A stretch of DNA of 64,000 nt from Pholis gunnellus (GCA_910591455.2 OU342804.1:17452133-17516132); one strand, 5' to 3'. Positions 46,986 through 61,009 are shown, counted from the first letter of the stretch. Translations and numbers: made by a program. The notes: generated by a model not told the origin, from the sequence alone.

Positions 46986-47123
46986 CAGCGTTTCCCCTAT
47001 ATTAATAGGAAGATACATTTATTTTAATCCATTTATACAGGTCAAATTTGTGTTGATAGCATTGCCATCCACTCATACTTCTGCTGTTTAAATTGTTTTC
47101 CCCAAAATATAGGGGAAGTTTCT
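46986..47123. repeat. inverted repeat at the LINE 3' edge, possible MITE
   Basis: Perfect 12-bp arms, ttcccctatatt (46992-47003) and aatataggggaa (47106-47117), enclose 102 bases. The left end, cagcgtttcccctat, resembles termini of fish MITEs starting cagtgtttcccc. No matching 8-bp target duplication was found. Confidence 0.6.
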
Positions 47124-50100
47124 AAATATGGATGACTACTCCTCCAGTTTGTACATTCATGATACTTGAATGTCCGCTTCTTAAACAAGAGTCATATTTT
47201 CCTCCTCCGGATGACGAATGTACCGCCAAGGCCTTCAAAGCGAGGGTCCTGTCATGGGACAGAGACAACTGAAGGTGTCAGTATGTTACATTTATTCCAG
47301 TTTGTCTACTTGATCTACTGATCAGTGAAGAAGTGTAATGAAAAATGTAGTTTTTATGTTCCGTCTCCCCAGCCACTGTAGTCCTGACATGTAATTCGGT
47401 TTTTGAGGCGGCGTAGCTATGGCGGAGCCCACAGTGTAACCTTGGATCCTATGCACGTATAGCCGCAGAGGGTCCAGTGTAATTCCTTTATGCAAAAGAT
47501 TCCACTTAAATTGAGGATAAAGATTATCTTGGGCCAAGTTTTATGGTGATGCATGTTGTGGTGAGAGTTGGTGTTCAGGTGCAGTCAGTGTAAAATGATG
47601 TATGTGTGTTTAAATCTGGTCACATCTACATGATAAGAATTGATCAATGCATTGACAACCTATCACTTTATTCCTTTTACTTTGAATGTGTATCTGAATA
47701 TTCCATTTCCTGTCCCTTGTTATGTGCGATAGCCAATTCATTTGTCCCGTTCTCTCTCGGCTGTATCTCTTTATTTCTGTGTCAACCTGTCCGTGTGCTC
47801 GGACTAAATAAAGATTCGGCCGAATGTCATAGAAGACTGAGAGGAGAGGGGAAAATGGCACATAATCCTATGGCTTCTGCTGCTAAAATTGCAGATTTAT
47901 ACAATGGGAAAAGAAAAAGAGTGACAGAAAAGGGATTGATGGATGGATAGATGGATAGAGGCTGTACTGTAGGTAATTTTAAGTTAATCTTATCTTTTCA
48001 AAGGAGTGATTCTATGCCTGTGCTTTTTCCTTGGTTCTGTTATCTATCAGTGTTACATGTTAGACACTCTGTGCGTGGGATCTGACTGTCTGAGTCATTC
48101 TTAAGGTCTGATCGCCTGAATCACAGCAACACTGACTAATGTGGAATAGTTGTTATACTCCAAGCAAAGCTAATTTCTCACTGCAGTTGTTGTCACGGCC
48201 TGAGAAACATTCGTTTTACCTGTTGTGTGTTTGACCTTTCGTCATTTTTAGCACTGGGTTACTTTAAATACCTTAAAAGGGCAATAAGTAAGTCTTTGGC
48301 AGCCCAATTACATAAAAATGACTTATTATTAACTTTGCCCGGTGCTTAGATTGCTGCATTTCTAAACTCTTTTCAGCTCTGCTGCTTCTTTGTTTTAGTA
48401 CAAAAACTCCTGGCAGACTTCCAAGACACCATCTGTGCCCCCAGCCACCTCCACCCATTACTCACATTACCGTGTGCTAACTCTTATATTCTAAGTTAAG
48501 AATCCCCTTCAAACGGGGTTTCGGGCATACAGAATGAAAATGCTCTGCTCGGAGTAATAATTGTCTCATATGTTGTATGTGACGTTTTCTCTCGCTCCCT
48601 CATTGAAAAATCCAGAATCTCTGCTTAATCTGGTGCAAAGACAAAAGATGCTTAAGAAAACAAAATAATACAATACACGATAATGACTTTATCCAACCAT
48701 AACAAGGAAACTGTGCCTGTCTCTATGTGGGTATGTTGTAGGCTGGTGTATTTCTGGCGACCCAAGGGAGCACCTTGTTGAATTTGGTGCAAATTTGACC
48801 GGCAACATTGTTAAATATTAATAGACTTTGAATAAACAAGCAGTCAGCGCTCAGTGCACCAGCTGGGGCGGGGCTTCAGGGCTCTGCGGACTGAGTCCAG
48901 CATGTCGTCCGCAGTGGGCCTGACTTACATTCACTTTCTTTGCTTCCGGTTGCTGGACAAAGCCTGCCAATGTCACGTTGGTGCAGGATATACACATTTT
49001 TGCTGGACTCTTCTTCGCTTCCCTGGAGTCAACATGAGTGTATAGCCAACCGAAAGCGAACCAGAGTGTATTTACGACTTGAGTAAGACTCTTTTCCCCC
49101 GGTTTATGACTTGTTACTAACTTATAACACTATAAACGTCAGTAACATACCTCCACTAATTAAATCCATTAAAATTGCTGTGTTTATGTTAAAGCAAGAG
49201 ACTAAAACCCCCGTTTGGAAATCACCTCCGATCAGTGTATTACACCAATGTCTCTGACTGCGAGTAGGAGTGACTTGGCTGTTTTATTCAGGGGCAGATT
49301 ATAAAGATTTGGGGGCCCCAGGCAAACACCGTCCTGCTTTACTTTTCACCCTTTCTCTAACTTGGAATGTTGGTGGAAGAAGAATAAACTATTAGTAGTA
49401 GAACTACACCGTAGAATAAAAGTCCTGCATTTAGATTTGAAAGAGGTATCATCAACATGTCAGTCATGCACCACTGAACGACTTTCAGCAAGAAAATGCA
49501 TTTTTTTTCACCCTTAATTTAACGTTTTTGTTTTATTGCTACAGTCTTTATTTACATTCACCGTTCGAATTCAAATCCACAGCAAAATAAATCGCAAAAT
49601 GCATCAGTACCAAAGCGGACAGTACATGCAGGGATGTATGGCCGTCAATTGAATTAATAATGGTAGTCTGCAGGATTTCATGCAGACATATTAACTGAGC
49701 TTTATTCTGCAATTGCTATAAATGGCTTTATAGATCCCCCCCCAACAAGTACAAAGGCAACAATTACATAACGGTGTAAACAGTGCTCTAATTAAGGATT
49801 AAGAGCTACGTTCTGAATGCTGAGTCATCATTGGAGCCAAATTTCTCTACCTTTGTTGGGTTATTATCAGTTGTGGTTATTTTCTTTTCTTTGTTCCTAA
49901 TTCCTAATTATTTCAGTTTGAATAGAGATAGAGAATAAGGCCAGTGAAAAGGAGCTGTTGAGACAAGGTCAGGGATAAAGACAGAGAAACAGAGCAGATG
50001 TAGACATAGTGTGGCCAAACAGTGAGGGAAGAAGTCACTGTAATGGATAAGTATGGCGGTATTCTGTGTTGTTGTTACTGTAATTTATTTCATTAAAATA

Positions 50101-50500
50101 CTTACTCCTCCTTCTGATGTGAAAAAGAGAAAACGCATGTATTCATACATACACAAGTATTACTAAAACAGCCATTTTTTTTTTTAGAATCTCAGCAGCC
50201 TTAATAACAGATACCAGGAAAGCACATGTTATCGCTTCTACTGAAGTGTTGAAGTTAAACTGGTCAGCCTTAAATGACCTCGTTCCAACTGAATCTTTGC
50301 TTATTAATGTTCACCTTTGCAGCTGTGTAACTACGCTTTTTCGTTAGAAGATGAGCTACACTCTAACTTGGTCTTTCGATATATATGTGTGTGTCAGGGT
50401 GTGTGTGAAGGTGCCCTTCCTTCAGGCCTATGGGTGTATGTGACTGTAGAAGCTTTTAATGTTCACACCTTGTCAAAAAACGTACTCAGTTACTGCACTG
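47124..50500. other. no gene seen; possible repeat remnants
   Basis: Bases 47395-47480 (ggcggcgtagctatggcgga) and the GC-richer 48845-49080 may be fish repeats, but I cannot name them. A GATG/GATA run lies at 47937-47960. A possible polyadenylation signal, aataaa, at 47808-47813 has no gene behind it. Confidence 0.45.
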
Positions 50501-50521
50501 ACACACACACACACACACACA
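50501..50521. repeat. (AC)n microsatellite
   Basis: A short pure AC run. Confidence 0.95.
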
Positions 50522-50579
50522 TACATACACAGGCATGTAGAGGGCACATGTCATGGGCTTCTAAACAAAACTGACAGAA

Positions 50580-50730
50580 AGGTAGGGTGAGATGGGGTGA
50601 GGGAGAGAGGGTGTAGAAGAGGAAATGGAGGAGGAGGAGGAAGGGAAGGGGGGTCTCCTAATTCTCGCTTCCTCTCTCTAATCCGCTCCTTCTCTCCTTT
50701 TTTCCTCCTCTCTCTCTCACTGTCTCTCAG
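50580..50730. repeat. purine tract followed by pyrimidine tract
   Basis: About 75 bases of G/A (gaggaggaggaggaagggaa) switch near 50654 to about 75 bases of C/T (cctctctctaatccgctcct and ttcctcctctctctctcac). The two halves are roughly complementary and could fold back. Confidence 0.8.
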
Positions 50731-53700
50731 AAGCATAGAAAATCAGTTTTAATGGTTTGTCAAATAATGCTTTTCTCCCCCACAGTGGATTGGTGATGCG
50801 ATGTTTGTGTTAGCTGTGTGCACGTGTGTCTGTGTGTGTGTTTGTTTGTGTGTGTTTCAAAGGGAAGCTTGCCCTACTTTAGCCAAGTGGTTTTCTCTGT
50901 TGATATTGCCCATAGCACAGGATTATACGCTTTTCAATGTGGTCAAATACACACACATTCAGAAAACAATGCAAAACGCGCACGCACATACACCAGAGAG
51001 AACAAATGTATGTACACAGGTAGTGTGGAGTGCACCGTTGTACAGACACACACCATGTAAATACATGCAGTCACACATAGACATATATGTCTATATATAT
51101 ATATACAAAGCTTCTTACCTGATTGTCACCTGATGTGTGTGTGCGTGTCTATGCCTTTGGCTTGACTAGTTTTGTGTGAATGTGTGTGTCACATTATATA
51201 TTTCTCTATTCATATGTGTATGTTATGTCTATTTGGCTCCCAAGGATAGTTGTTGATGTTGATGACCGATGTCTGCTTGAGAATATAGTGTGAAATTAAT
51301 GATGTATAGTATGTGTGTAGAGTCAAGGTTGAAGCACTTCACCGTCTGTGTGTTTGTATGTATGATGGATATAGCAATATCTCGCAAGTACAGCATCTAG
51401 TGTGTGCTTTATATGTTTTATTTGTGTGTGTGTGTCTGTGTGTAAAAAACAGAGGTGGTTGTTCACCAGTTATCACTTTGATTGATGGTTCCTTATGGCC
51501 TGACTGTACTGTACTACACAATGAGAGAGGTAGACAGAGAATGATGGAGGTAGCGAAACACAGGTAGAGAGAGAATTTAAAGTTAAAAATGAAAGATAAA
51601 ACGTCAGTTTGTTTATGCATCTATCTAACTGTTCTATATTTGGTTCAAACTACACAAAAGCTGAACGATTTTTAATTTCAGTTTAGCTCAGCAAAAAATG
51701 TCCTACATTGCCAATCCTTTATGAGGACTGTTTGCCTTTTACAAGGGGCTGTGTTGGTGTGTGGCCGTGCTGTTGCAGGAACCAGTGAGACAGTGAAATG
51801 CAACGCAAAAAAGGGAAAAGGGTATGAAGGCTTATCAGACACTGCACACTGGTATAGTAATATATGATGAACGTTTTACAAGTTAGCATGACAAAAGTCT
51901 TAATGATGGTGAGGTAAAATTACATTGTTCACGTCACACAAAGTGAATTTAACAAAAACGTGCTCATATTGGATTGGTTGATGATTAGCAAGGTTCAACT
52001 TCTCTTTTTTTTGGGACCATGTTTATTATTTTGCAGGAGCTCTCGCACATTGTCAACACATTGATTTATGTAAACAAATGAAGGGACTGTTTGTTATCAC
52101 TTAGCGCTTTTGTCGATCTGAACTCTATTCATAGATTTAGTCAGTTGATTTTAGTTTAAAACAGTTATAACAAATCATTTTTTTCTCTTTCCCACCGTTG
52201 GAAATACATCTCTATAATCCCAATTATTTAATCCCAATATTTCTATCTTTGTTTAGCTTTTTGTTTTGTTTTTCAAATGCATACGCATATTTTCAAAGAG
52301 CTGTTCTGTTTGGCACATATCCATAACTCACATTCACAACTTTGAGCTTTTATTTGTTTTTGTTCCAAGTGTCCCACATTACTAGTGGCAAAGAGCCAAT
52401 GTCAGGCTTCGGGCCAGTTTTCAGTTTAGTTTTCTACCATTGCCCTGTGCACCAGTGATTTGTGTACATAGATTATTTGAGTTTGAGAGCGTTTTAATTT
52501 TAATTTTAGAGGCAAAAAGACTTTCAGATGTCATGTGCCATTTTTGCCTTCATAAGATAGCATGCAGTAGAGATCTGACGGTAGAAGAGAGAGGAAGGAC
52601 ACAGTGAATACTAAGCGGTCAACAAGTTAAATCCCCAGGTCACCGGGGTACACGAATAAAATACTTTGTGTTTTGAGCAAAAGTCTTTCTTTTCTCTTTA
52701 TAGGCCAGCATAGTAAATGTTTATGTGTCTTAACTTTCTCTTAACATGTTATTTTTCTTCATTATATATATTTTTTTCATTCTATTTTACCATGAACAAA
52801 ACTGTTGTTTGCTGTTGTGATAAGTATGTGGAAACCAGCCACTGCTGACTGACAGATTCTGTGATGTAATCTAGTTGTTTGTGAAGGTGAAACACTGTAG
52901 AATGTGAGGTTCAGTGCAATACACCTTTATAGACTTCAGAAAAATCAGGTTGCGTGTATTTGTATGTGTGACAGACAGAGAGTACTTAGTCTAGAGGACC
53001 TAGAGTCTTGGCTACCAGCCAGCAGTCTGAATACCCACAAACCCTTGCTGAGGCTGCTGCTGCTGCTAGGCAGAATGGGCTTTTCTATGTGCAGCTAAGC
53101 CTCTGTGGCCACAGTTGAACTTTGATGCCTCCAGATCATGATTAGTTGAAATTTTACCACGTCGTTTGCCGTGGACCCAGGTACTTGGATGTTACTTTGC
53201 AGGTAAAGGACAAAACCAACTTTCAGTTCCTCACTAGAAACTGGAGCTGTTCTGTTTATGACTATATGTTCTCTCTTATCTTGCCATCGAGGAGAAAATC
53301 ACTGCTTTTATCACATGGGACCCACTTTCATAACCTCATTGTTTCAACCTGAGATCCCCATTCAACAAAACATCATCTTGTGAGGGCCCACTTGAAGCAA
53401 CCATTGACCCTTGTTAGGGCCAGACTCACAGTGAGAAAAACACTGGTCTACGACCCGGTGCAATGTGGCTCGCTGCCAGCTGCCTACTCACAATATCCTG
53501 CTGCCCTGCTCCTGTTCCTTACCACAGCTCAGACAAATTGGTCCCTCTGGGATTTTGTGGAGATTTTTTGTACCTACTGTGACCACAAATTATGTAGACT
53601 TTTCTAGAAAATTGCAAAGCAATTTACATTTTTAATGCAGGCTATTTTTGCAATATAATTGTAATAATTGTTGCAAATTGCAAGTCAGGGGCAGGAAAAG

Positions 53701-54450
53701 ATACTGAGGTAGCATTTATCCCATTTAACGGGGCTTTAACTAACCAGCTGTGACTATGTGTCATTGAGAAAGAGACATATTTTATATTTTCCTGTAATAA
53801 TTAGCATGCTGCAAATCACAGAAAGCTACTGGAAATACTTAAGTGTTCATCTCTTTAATTTTCTGACAAGAAAGTTCAGAGCAAAGGAAATACTGCTCAT
53901 AGAAGCCAGCCTAGATGAATATGAACCAGTGTCTGCATAACACACACCAAATAAAATGCTAATTTATTGGAACCGTTTTCAAAATGTTGAAGTATATAAT
54001 TTGACCTTGGCATTGTGTTCTTCTGAATAGCAATTAAGGCTTATGATAAATGGAAGAATAATAATGCTAGTTAAATGAAACACAAAGAGCACTAATTTCC
54101 TTATTTGTGTTTCACCGAATAGTACTCACATCAAAATAAAGCTCACTGTCTTCTCAATCATCCTCCATTGGTTCTCCTTAACAGCTTCGCTTGGGAATTA
54201 AGTGATTGTTGTATATGAATGTGTAAGTAAACCTACCATAGATGTATTATTTCATAAGTTTATGAAGAGTGCATAGTCTCTGTCAATTTTGTGATTTTAT
54301 CCGCTAAAATTGCACAATGGTTTGGAGTAATTGTTGCATTTATGTGTGTTTCACACCTGTATACAGGCATTAACATACACATGCCTCGCGCGTCAAGTCA
54401 AGATAGACATCTTGACAGACAGTGTGGGGGTGGGTGAGAGATTTAAGCAC
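50731..54450. other. no gene seen; TTGCAA-rich segment
   Basis: Contains TG-rich tracts around 50810-50850 and 51420-51445. At 53610-53690 the hexamer TTGCAA or its near-copies recur (attgcaaagcaattt, tttgcaatataat, gttgcaaattgcaa), possibly the end of a fish repeat. No gene recognised. Confidence 0.5.
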
Positions 54451-54504
54451 AGTATAAGGGGATTGCGCAGCAGGCTATTGCTCGGGGACACCAGAAAATC
54501 AGCA

Positions 54505-54590
54505 GGGTGTTTACCCTCTCGTCATCCAAATCAAATGCCACCCACTGCCAAAGTGCCCTCGAGCAAGTCACTCAACTCCTCACAAAAATG
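54505..54590 (+). mobile_element. SINE core fragment
   Basis: The piece gtgccctcgagcaagtcact, then caactcct, matches the conserved core of the SINE relics at 21591-21824 and 58001-58213. Neither the tRNA-like head nor the tail is evident, so it is only a fragment. Confidence 0.55.
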
Positions 54591-57500
54591 AGGAGTTCCT
54601 TACAACAGTGCAGCATTAGATCTGTGTTATCCTCTGTGTATACCTTTCACTTCCTGTGATTTTACCCGGTTTGTGTGTTTGTATGTGTGAATGAGTTTAT
54701 CTATCTCAGTACGTAAATCATACACTCCCAGGGGCAAAGGAAGTGTAATTTATTTTCAGAATAAGATCTACTTGTCGCTCTCGTTTCTCTGCATGAAATG
54801 TTGTCAAACCTGTGAAAATATATCTCCCCTGAAGTCTCTATTTCAACTTCTTCTCTGCTCTTCCAGAAACAAATATAAGAAACATAATTAAACTTCTCAA
54901 TCATACTTTTAAAGCCCGTATTTAATATTGTTGTTTAAAAAAAGTTAGCTTTAGGCTACAGTAGCTAGCCATGGGTAGACTGCCAAATAGTTCCATAGGG
55001 GTCTACAATTTAGCCAGAGAAGTAATATCCATCAATACAATAAGTATAATTGTGCAGATAAGTACAGTAAGTATAGTATTCGAAATATAAACATTTACCG
55101 CATTATGCTGTATTCATATTGTAATTTGGTGTGAACCTAAAAAAAAAGCCACATTTCCTTGTATTTAGTTAGACCCCATGCGTTTTCAAAAAAAGTCATC
55201 CAGTGGGTTTAAAGTAGGAGCTACAAGGGTTTCAATTGACTACAGTAGTATGTATTAAGTGTTAACACAGAGACAAATAAAAAAATGCCCATCTTGCCTA
55301 AGGCCATTCTCATTTTTTTTCACTTTAGCAGCACATCGAGAGAAAAGAAGCTCTGGGCATTTTTTCGTATCCCTGTCTGGTTTCACAAATTCACAAAAAT
55401 TCAATGCTCTGTTCCAGGAGATTTATTTACATATTCATACCACCGCTGACAGATTTACAGAACCACTGTTAACACATTTGCACCACATTATTTTCCCCAA
55501 CATACTGTCTACAGTTTGTACAGGAAACACCACTAACTAATCCTCTAATTTAAAATACATTTCCAACTTTGTGTCCAAAGTTTGTTTTCTGCCATTTTTC
55601 TTTTGCTGTTTTTGATATGATAGGGAAAATCTTACCCGCTGAAAAATAAGCTTGGTCATCGTTTTCAGTATGTTCACCCTTTATTTAAGAAGTCTTTCAT
55701 CATCTACTCACTTCCTTTTCTTTCTCTCGCTCAGAGTCTGTCTTCTCCACAACAAGCACTTCTTGTCGATCCATTTACACCGAGCTGTGTCGTGCCACTG
55801 ATAGACTAGTGTTCCATCAGACAGACTGAAAAAATGGATTACGCTCCCAGAATGACAGCTTGAAACAAATAGTTTCAGCCAGGGGCATACATCTACTCTA
55901 CAAGTCTGAGGCCTATCCCGTGCTGGCAAGAAGAAGCCAAATGCTCTGCAAGATGGAAAAGAGTAATATTAGTTTTATGAGTTTACGTTGGTCTTGTCTC
56001 TGGTTAGTGTGTGACAGATTGTTTCTCCAGATGTCAGAGCCAATAGATAAATGAGAAACCAAGGATATAAATTGCTGCTATCTCTCAAAAAAGTCAGCTT
56101 TTCTGAAAAGAAGAAAGCTGCTACTATTCTCTTGTGGACGGTCATGTTTTGCTGAACGGACTTCATATTGTTTTCATAGCTCCAGTGGTCATGAGTTTTA
56201 CAGATTTAATGTATGCTAAGTTGAAACTTAAGAGTTGCAGCAGGCAAAGTAACCACATTTAATGCTATTTAATATACAGCTATGGAGCTTCTAGAAATCC
56301 CAGCTGATTTCACCAGAGGTTTGACTCATTTTCTTGGGGAAATTGAGAAATTTTAAAACATTTTGGAAATAAATCTATCAAAGTGTGACTCATAACTCTC
56401 TTTAGACCATCAACACTGCAAAGTGGATTTCAGTCGTAATTCTTCAGTAACAACTTTAGATTAATCACACTTTTAGAACAACAAACCAGAAAATAATTTA
56501 ATATTTAGGTTCTGGGAGCACTCTGCCTTAGTTATGATGAGTCATTGGAAAGATATACTTTGACATGGACAGTGGAAATGTGGTGTATCTGTTCCACTCC
56601 ATTTAGCCCTCATGTTCTACACCTGTGAGCTTCCCATCACAGCCGCCTATTGTTCCGGCTTCACCAGAGCAGCTGGAGGTCAAGTTCCTCGGTCAAGTAC
56701 ATTATAATGGTCACTGAATAAGTCTCCCCTTCTGGCCAGTGGAATTTAACCGACAACTGCCGGTTCACAAGCTTTCTCTGTGCCTGTGAGGTGTTAAAAT
56801 CCCCAGGCTGAAAACAGCAGTCCTGTTTGTGCCTTGTTTAGGTGTGATTGATATAGGTTGTCATGGCCAACGCTATAAAACACTGCATGAAACCTGAGGA
56901 AAAAGTGTTGAAGTCAGTACTGGTCAATATTACCTTAATCCATAAAGAGGAGAGAAGAGGGATCCACATTGAACGTCAATAGGTCAATACCACATTCATT
57001 TTGAAATACTTACTATAATCAAATAAGACCAGTAACATGAAGACCAGCAGCCTTTGCAGGTCTTTTAATGCAGCATTTTTCATGTATTTCATTATGACAA
57101 CAGCAAAAAAGACTTTGTCATACAACCCCGAGTGAGAGGACTATCACTGTAGCGTGCAGTATGGAGAATAAGAACAAATATTGTATTACTAAATAATACA
57201 TTTATGTTTTTTTTAATTGTTTCATCTGCTTTTCTTTCCATGCTTCCCTATTCACCTGAAATGAAACGAGGCCTCTGAGTTTTTACAGATAGCCGACCTG
57301 AGTCTGCCTCTACACTCACATGGCATACTCCTCTCGCTGCAACATACCTCCATCGCACCCTTTTAATCATGGTGTGAACTTAAGCCTTCGGTGCTCTGCC
57401 CACTCTCTTGCTTCATGCCGGCTGCCACATAACTCACCTGAAAGCAACTGTATGCTGTCACGAGCTACTACTGCTGTTGCCGCTGCTACTGATGTGCATA

Positions 57501-57994
57501 TAGAATCTCAAAGGCCCCATCGTCACCTCCGCATCCACCAGGCTCTGAGTCTTCCTTTATTGAGGAAAAGAGTATCCTTGTTCTATACTCCCTCCTTAGT
57601 CTTTTCCCAAGGGGGGCGACGAGGTCATAGTGTCGACACTTCACATCTATGTTGTATATGTTCTACGCTCAAGTATCTATTCCACATGAGTTGACTCACT
57701 GAAATTGGGTTGCTTTAAATAACTTCCACTGAAACTATTAAATGAGGAGTGTGTTAAAGAAAATGATCAATATATTTGACAATACAATACACAAATGACT
57801 TCAGACCACCACAATCCTGTCTTTGAATTGAATTGTAACAATACGTCAAGTGGATAACAACACATTTTACGCCACAATACTAATAACTCTTTTTTTGCGG
57901 CGATTCATTTTCCGGGTCTCCTACTAGGTCTCCTCTTTCATTTCAAAACCAGTTGCATTATTTTGAGAGACCAACTTGTTAACAGTAGCATTAA
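54591..57994. other. no gene seen
   Basis: AT-rich intron. The longest frame (57320-57694, 124 residues) is unlike known proteins. Confidence 0.55.
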
Positions 57995-58000
57995 GATGTA

Positions 58001-58213
58001 TTTACATTACATTACGGTCATTTAGCTGACGCTTTTATCCAAAGCAACTTACAATTCAGACGCTATCATACCGTAGGCACAGCTACGGGAGCAATTTTGG
58101 GGTTAAGTGTCTTGCTCAAGGACACATCAACATGCGACCAGTGGCGCCGGAGCCGGGGTTTGAACCTCTGGTTGAAAGACGGCCCTGCTCTCCACTCAGC
58201 CACAGTCACCCAC
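58001..58213 (-). mobile_element. tRNA-derived SINE with A and B boxes
   Basis: Read on the minus strand, a tRNA-like head carries a polymerase III A box, tggctgagtggagag (58188-58202), and a B box, ggttcaaacc (58157-58166). The core tgtccttgagcaagacactt follows (within 58088-58127), then a 3' part with ttgctttggataaaagcgtc and agctaaatgacc, and a tail of gtaat/gtaaa repeats. The head is nearly complete. Family unnamed. Confidence 0.85.
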
Positions 58214-59522
58214 TGTGGCTTTCCCTTGTCTAATATATGAAAAAATGGTCATTGGTAATAAAAATAACACTGATGCTAGTTCCCAAAACCAGGTATGACT
58301 TTTTACCGAATCCAATCCAATCTAAACAGGAATGTTAGCATTATAAGAGCCTGTCAACATCAGACATGCCCACAGTCTGATACACTGTTAAACAGGCAGC
58401 TACAGATGGGCAGTCGGACAGATGGACGGAGCAACAGAAAGGCACACATGCAAGCTGGCTGGGTGGTCGGTTGACTATGAAGACTGGCTGTCGGGGATCA
58501 TTGAGTGGCTGCCCGATTATATAAGCTGGTTGAATGTTTGGACAGTTGACCATTGGATGAATAACCCGGCTGACCTATTTTTGCATAAATGTCAAACAGC
58601 TGTAGGATCAGTGTGCTGGCCTGATTGGGAGGGAGAGCGAGATGGACAGAAAGCAGGGAGAGGAGGAGAAGCGTCAGGCAGAGAGAGAGAAAGACACAAA
58701 GAGAGAAACGGAGCTAGACAGGGATATAGAATCATGTCGGTCCATCAGTACAGTGACAGCTAGACGATTACTGCTCATTACCTGATTGACTGATGTGTGT
58801 GTGTGTGTGTGTTACAGCACCATTTTATTCCCAGAGACAGACATAAATGGGAGGATAATGCTTATGTTTGAATATACACAATGCGTTTAACTTCATGTGT
58901 ACATTTTGCACCGCTAATGGTGATTTACAACCGTCCATTTGTGCATATAAGGAATATTCCAATGTTTTTCCCAATGAATACATAATTCATTGATATTATA
59001 TTCATCAAGGTCGATGCCAGAGTTTCTTTACTGGCCTTCACAAACAGATTTGCCTCTGCAGTTTTCAGTAGCAGCCATGGTTGTTTCAAAAATGCAGCCA
59101 GATCAATAGAAGTCTCATATATACCCGCCAACCACTCCTTAAATCTCTGACCAGTGTCAACAATTCACCGTGGCGCCAAGAAGAAATGCTCTTAATAGTT
59201 CATAGGCCCGCATGAAATAATACAAAATCAAGGAGCAAAGCATGATCACAATAATTACTTATATCCACGTCACTTGGTTTACATGTTATTTGTTGAGTGG
59301 TGAAATATTCACGTGACCATGCAACCGCTGTCCCCTGTGGGCCACCAAGGTGATTTATTATAGCCTGTGACCAGGCAATGCTGTGTCTGGTGGAGAAAAA
59401 TAGAAGGTACTCTCAAAATGCAGCACACAGTGTCACACTGCCAAAGAAAGAAATGCCAATCACATGTAATCCATAGAATCCTGAAAAACATATAGTGTAT
59501 ATGATATATAGAAAAACGGATG
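58214..59522. other. no gene seen; degenerate CTGG tract and TG array
   Basis: Bases 58440-58570 are rich in gctggctg-type motifs. A purine-rich stretch follows at 58625-58715 and a TG array at 58794-58812. No known gene. Confidence 0.55.
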
Positions 59523-59530
59523 GATGAGGC

Positions 59531-59907
59531 TAGGGCTGGATGATTTGCAAATATCTCAATATTTTTGACCAAATATCTCAATATCGATATTGAGACAATA
59601 TTTTAGGGTTGACCATTCACAAAATATAACACAGTAAGATTTTTGATAAATGATCATCGTTTGTGTTGGTATAATGACTAAGTGGGTAAAGGCAATAATA
59701 GAACAACCAAAACAGCCTGTTGAATTCAGATTAGGCCATCACTTGGAAACCACTATGGCAAGGACAAGACAACGCTTATATAATAATAATGATAATGATA
59801 ATAATAATAATTATGCCATATTAAGAAGTAACAATGACAAAAATCTAAGATGTTATCTAGTCGCATATCACTATATCAATGCAACAACAATATTTTGCCC
59901 AGCCTTA
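59531..59907. mobile_element. hAT-type MITE, 377 bp, with 8-bp target-site duplication
   Basis: The ends are inverted: tagggctgg at the left, ccagcctta at the right (reverse complement taaggctgg, 8 of 9 matching). Flanks gatgaggc (59523-59530) and gatcaggc (59908-59915) form an 8-bp duplication with one mismatch. An 8-bp duplication and a terminus fitting YARNG are typical of the hAT superfamily. There is no transposase, so it is non-autonomous. It carries a 20-bp perfect palindrome (59576-59595) and an (ATA)n array (59780-59811). The 114-residue open frame crossing its right end is spurious. Confidence 0.85.
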
Positions 59908-59915
59908 GATCAGGC

Positions 59916-61009
59916 TTTAAGTAAATGTGACTTAGGAACAGAAGAAAGAAAACTCTCAGCACCTAACGGGAGCCGAACATACATTTCCTCTTAGCCTTGC
60001 AATAGCACATTGCTGTTTGATTTAGTCAGTAATCAGATTGGATTTTAAAAATAACAACAACAACAACACTGTAGAAATAGTGCAAAGTTAACCAAGACAC
60101 TTAGCTTTACTTGTATTGGCAGATATTAGTGCACCAGCAAAAAGGAAATTACGTCAACCAATGTGAAGTTAGGGATGAACAGAAGCACAAGATGCTGTAT
60201 ATTAGCTTACAATAGCAGGTGAACTGTACACAGAGCTACCATTGAAACTATTTAAAACATTGGAATAAGCTACTGAATTGAATAAATTGCTAACTAACAA
60301 ACATGCACTGTTTTGACAGTACTTTAAACTCAAATAAAAACAATAGGAAAGTGTAAGTAGATTTATCTTTTTTTACTTTAAAAATATTAAGCAGCCACAC
60401 AAGTGAAAACCGTAATTAATACAACTTGAAAAATCATCTTAAAACTAAAATACAGTTTTGTAGAATAATGGATCATAGTTATTAATGGTTTCACGGGGTG
60501 TTTCTTAAGTTTACTCACAGACATTGTAAAACTATTAGCATGCCCTACCCTCTACTGGTATATCCAGCGCACAACATGGACCTGAATAAAAATCATCTCA
60601 GATCATCTTTTGTCTCTTTCATTCATTGTTGTCGTACCTTGATTACATCAGCACTTGAAACCCGTGTTAATGTTTGTCTACTCGCATTACCTTCAGTTGT
60701 TGTCTCTCCTCACCTTTCACAGAGGCATACTTTTGTGGTGTAGAGAACCAAGGACGATTGATTAATCAAAATGATGTCCAATCATTGTTCTCCTGATTTG
60801 GATATATCAAGAGCTACTTGACTCTGTACTTCAGTTTGCTGGCTCTTCCATGTACACTCGAAAGTAAAATAGGCTCACTTAAGTTAATTTCCTGCCCTGC
60901 TTAAACAGTGACATAATTAAATGTAAAAGTGAAATGATACATAGCATATATAAAAACGACTGAAAACATATTAAAAGTTAATATATGCTATTTTCTGTTC
61001 ATTCCTATT
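59916..61009. other. no gene seen
   Basis: AT-rich intron with an (AAC)n patch at 60053-60067. Nothing recognised. Confidence 0.6.

Noticed and set aside
59650..59994. 114-residue open frame
   Set aside because: Starts inside the hAT MITE, runs through its ATA array and crosses its right end.
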